A stretch of 5,737 nt of DNA from NCBI GenBank assembly GCA_945900935.1, contig CAMDKT010000415.1, forward strand, positions 1-5,737, written 5' to 3'. Numbering within the stretch: the first letter of the stretch is position 1; each line of letters begins with the position of its first letter. Source of the DNA: Candidatus Sulfopaludibacter sp. SbA3 (GTDB lineage: Bacteria > Acidobacteriota > Terriglobia > Bryobacterales > Bryobacteraceae). Below the pieces are notes generated by a model. The model had not been told where the DNA came from, made no database searches, and was given only the letters and a program-made list of their open reading frames with translations. Shown here piece after piece: positions 4,261 to 5,737 of this stretch. Both the position numbers and the translations under genes were made by a program.

Positions 4261-5671
4261 ATGCCAGCAGCTTCGAAGCCACTTTCCCGGCAACATCGGT
4301 CAACCGAAACGGCCGTCCACCATGCAGAAATGTCAGCTTGTCGTGCCGCAAACCCATTAAATGCAGCATGGTCGCATGCATATCGTTGATGTGCATCCGG
4401 TCCTCGACGGCGTAGTAACCGAACTCATCGGTCGCCCCATAAACAAAGCCCTTTTTCACCCCCGCCCCGGCCATCCACATCGAGTAGCCGTAGGGGTTAT
4501 GATCGCGGCCATCGCCCGCTTCGGCCACCGGCGTACGGCCAAATTCCCCGCCCCAAATCACCAGCGTCTCCTCCAGCAACCCGCGCGATTTCAGATCGGT
4601 CAACAAGCCCGCGATCGGCTGATCCACTGCCAACGCCGTCCGTGTATGCAGCCGGACCAACTCACTGTGCGCGTCCCATCCCACTTCATTGCCCGGGCCA
4701 TATTCGTGGTTGATCTGAATGAACCGGACATTGCGTTCGGCCAGCCGCCGCGCCATCAAACACTGCCAGCCGAAATCAAGCGTCTCGGGCGCGTCCATCC
4801 CATAGAGCTTCTTCGTCGCCTCCGATTCCTTGCTGATATCGAACGCCTCCGGCGCTTCCGTCTGCATCCGGAACGCCAGCTCAAAACTCTGTATCCGCGC
4901 CTCCAGCTCCGGGTCCCGCTGACGTCGCGCCGCGCCCGCCGCGTTGATCTTCTGGATCATATCGAGCTCGTAGCGCTGCTGTTCCGCGGTCAATCCGTAG
5001 TTCTTCAGATGCTCAATCGGCTCATTGATATTCTCGATGGCCATCCCGCCAAGGCCCACCGCCGTCCCCTGATACGCCGCCGGCAGGAACCCGGAACTCC
5101 ACTTCTTGGCCCCCCCGTGCGACAGCCCCGGCTTCAGCGTGATGTAGGCCGGCAGATTCCGGTTCTCCGTCCCCAGGCCGTAGATCACCCACGATCCCAT
5201 GCTCGGCCGCGTAAACGTATTCGACCCGGTGTGCAACTGCAGCGTCGCCCCGCCATGGGCCACGCTGTCGCCAACCATCGATCGAATAATGCAAAGGTCA
5301 TCGGCATGTTTGGCGACATGCGGGAACAACTCACTGATCTCTAACCCGCTTTGCCCATGCCGGCGGAACTCCCACGGCGATTGCAACAGACCGCCCACGT
5401 TGTTCTCCGAGAACGTCAACGGCCGCTTGAACGGCAGAGGCTTGCCATGGTCGCGAGTCAGGCGCGGCTTGGGGTCGAACGTGTCCAAGTGCGACGGCCC
5501 GCCGTGCATGAACAGGAAAATCACCCGTTTCGCCTTCGCGGGAAAGTGGGGAGCTTTTGGCGCCAACGGGTCCACCGCTTCGGCGAGCAGCGACGAGAGT
5601 CCCATTAACCCAAACCCGCACGCCGCACGCCGCAGCAGATATCGACGCGAAACTGTTTCTGGAAGGCTCAT
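4259..5671 (-). CDS. Tat-exported DUF1501 protein (alkaline-phosphatase/sulfatase-like fold)
   Basis: The 470-aa product is a DUF1501 protein, a family of exported proteins related to the sulfatase/alkaline phosphatase superfamily with no settled substrate. It opens with a twin-arginine signal, SRRYLLR (8-14), then a hydrophobic stretch ending in LLAEA (28-32), a likely cleavage site. The metal-site-like N-terminal motif is FMHGGPSHLDTFDPKP (54-69). Late motifs are WGGEFGRTP (373-381), GRDHNPYGYS (388-397) and HINDMHATMLHLMGL (427-441), all family hallmarks. An upstream ATG at 5725 is in frame, but those 18 residues would push the Tat motif inward, and they overlap the end of the preceding gene in another frame. 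ATG 5671, which forms ATGA with that gene's stop, is therefore chosen. DUF1501 and DUF1553 genes commonly travel as pairs, so the two products probably act together outside the cytoplasm, possibly on complex polysaccharides or sulfated substrates; that role is inference. Confidence 0.93.
   Translation of the reverse strand: MSLPETVSRRYLLRRAACGFGLMGLSSLLAEAVDPLAPKAPHFPAKAKRVIFLFMHGGPSHLDTFDPKPRLTRDHGKPLPFKRPLTFSENNVGGLLQSPWEFRRHGQSGLEISELFPHVAKHADDLCIIRSMVGDSVAHGGATLQLHTGSNTFTRPSMGSWVIYGLGTENRNLPAYITLKPGLSHGGAKKWSSGFLPAAYQGTAVGLGGMAIENINEPIEHLKNYGLTAEQQRYELDMIQKINAAGAARRQRDPELEARIQSFELAFRMQTEAPEAFDISKESEATKKLYGMDAPETLDFGWQCLMARRLAERNVRFIQINHEYGPGNEVGWDAHSELVRLHTRTALAVDQPIAGLLTDLKSRGLLEETLVIWGGEFGRTPVAEAGDGRDHNPYGYSMWMAGAGVKKGFVYGATDEFGYYAVEDRMHINDMHATMLHLMGLRHDKLTFLHGGRPFRLTDVAGKVASKLLA
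5668..5671 (-). promoter_or_regulatory. ATGA stop-start overlap coupling DUF1553 to DUF1501
   Basis: The four minus-strand bases ATGA contain both the TGA of the DUF1553 gene (5670-5668) and the ATG of the DUF1501 gene (5671-5669). No strong Shine-Dalgarno precedes the second ATG, only GTACGTAC, so the downstream protein is probably made by ribosomes re-initiating after the upstream stop, giving matched amounts of the two proteins. Confidence 0.75.
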
Positions 5672-5737
5672 TGTACGTACATGAACTCGTTGGAGGCGAT
5701 CAGCGCGCGGCACAGGCTCGCCCATCGCTCCTCGTCA
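5668..5737 (-). CDS. C-terminus of a DUF1549/DUF1553 protein (partial, right edge)
   Basis: The minus-strand frame entering from the window edge gives 22 residues: DEERWASLCRAL, then IASNEFMYVQ and TGA. The ending W..LC.AL..SNEF.Y is the typical close of DUF1553 proteins, large exported proteins often carrying a planctomycete-type cytochrome c domain (PSCyt1) ahead of DUF1549 and DUF1553. Only the tail is visible, so the presence of the haem domain cannot be judged. The stop overlaps the DUF1501 start, which independently supports the identification because these families are habitual neighbours. Confidence 0.8.
   Translation of the reverse strand, partial: DEERWASLCRALIASNEFMYVQ

Noticed and set aside
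4361..5344. 327-codon open frame on the plus strand opposite the DUF1501 gene
   Set aside because: It is Arg/Pro/His-rich, resembles no family, and lies wholly antisense to a gene with clear conserved motifs; long antisense frames are expected in GC-rich genes.

Overview
The window looks like the chromosome of an environmental, GC-rich bacterium, most likely an acidobacterium of the Solibacter/Bryobacter group. This is inferred from gene content, not from a marker gene. The signs are a DUF1553 gene coupled to a Tat-exported DUF1501 gene (a pair expanded in Acidobacteriota, Planctomycetota and Verrucomicrobiota), a very short Flp pilin of the GQDLIEYALMAGFVAVAAG type that I associate with Acidobacteriota, and a LarA-like (DUF2088) protein. 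There are no rRNA, tRNA, transposase, phage or CRISPR features.

Layout. Bases 1-106 hold the tail of an unrecognised, relatively AT-rich plus-strand gene. Bases 154-288 hold a 44-codon ORF that is either a small gene or a gene remnant. Bases 284-712 carry no convincing gene. They are instead a large imperfect inverted duplication: two diverged copies of one repeat unit face each other around a near-perfect 33-bp-arm hairpin built from three 10-bp repeats. This is the most unusual object in the window. Bases 713-819 hold nothing I recognise. An extended -10 promoter (820-828) then sits so close to the next ATG (836) that the mRNA should be leaderless or nearly so.

Plus-strand genes. 836-2119 encodes a LarA-like, probably nickel-pincer-cofactor racemase/epimerase homologue. 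2226-3818 encodes a polytopic GT-C (GT39/ArnT-like) lipid-linked-sugar glycosyltransferase. They are 106 bp apart and may be co-transcribed, but they share no obvious pathway.

Minus-strand genes. Reading from the right edge, the last 22 codons of a DUF1553 protein overlap the start of a Tat-exported DUF1501 protein by ATGA (5668-5671). A 127-bp gap follows, then a 63-aa Flp-type pilin (3940-4131). The pilin and the glycosyltransferase converge on a 121-bp spacer packed with a 13-bp tandem repeat, a strong hairpin (probable bidirectional terminator) and two perfect palindromes.

The protein-coding content is mostly ordinary. The novelty candidates are the structured repeat at 284-712 and the leaderless-type promoter.
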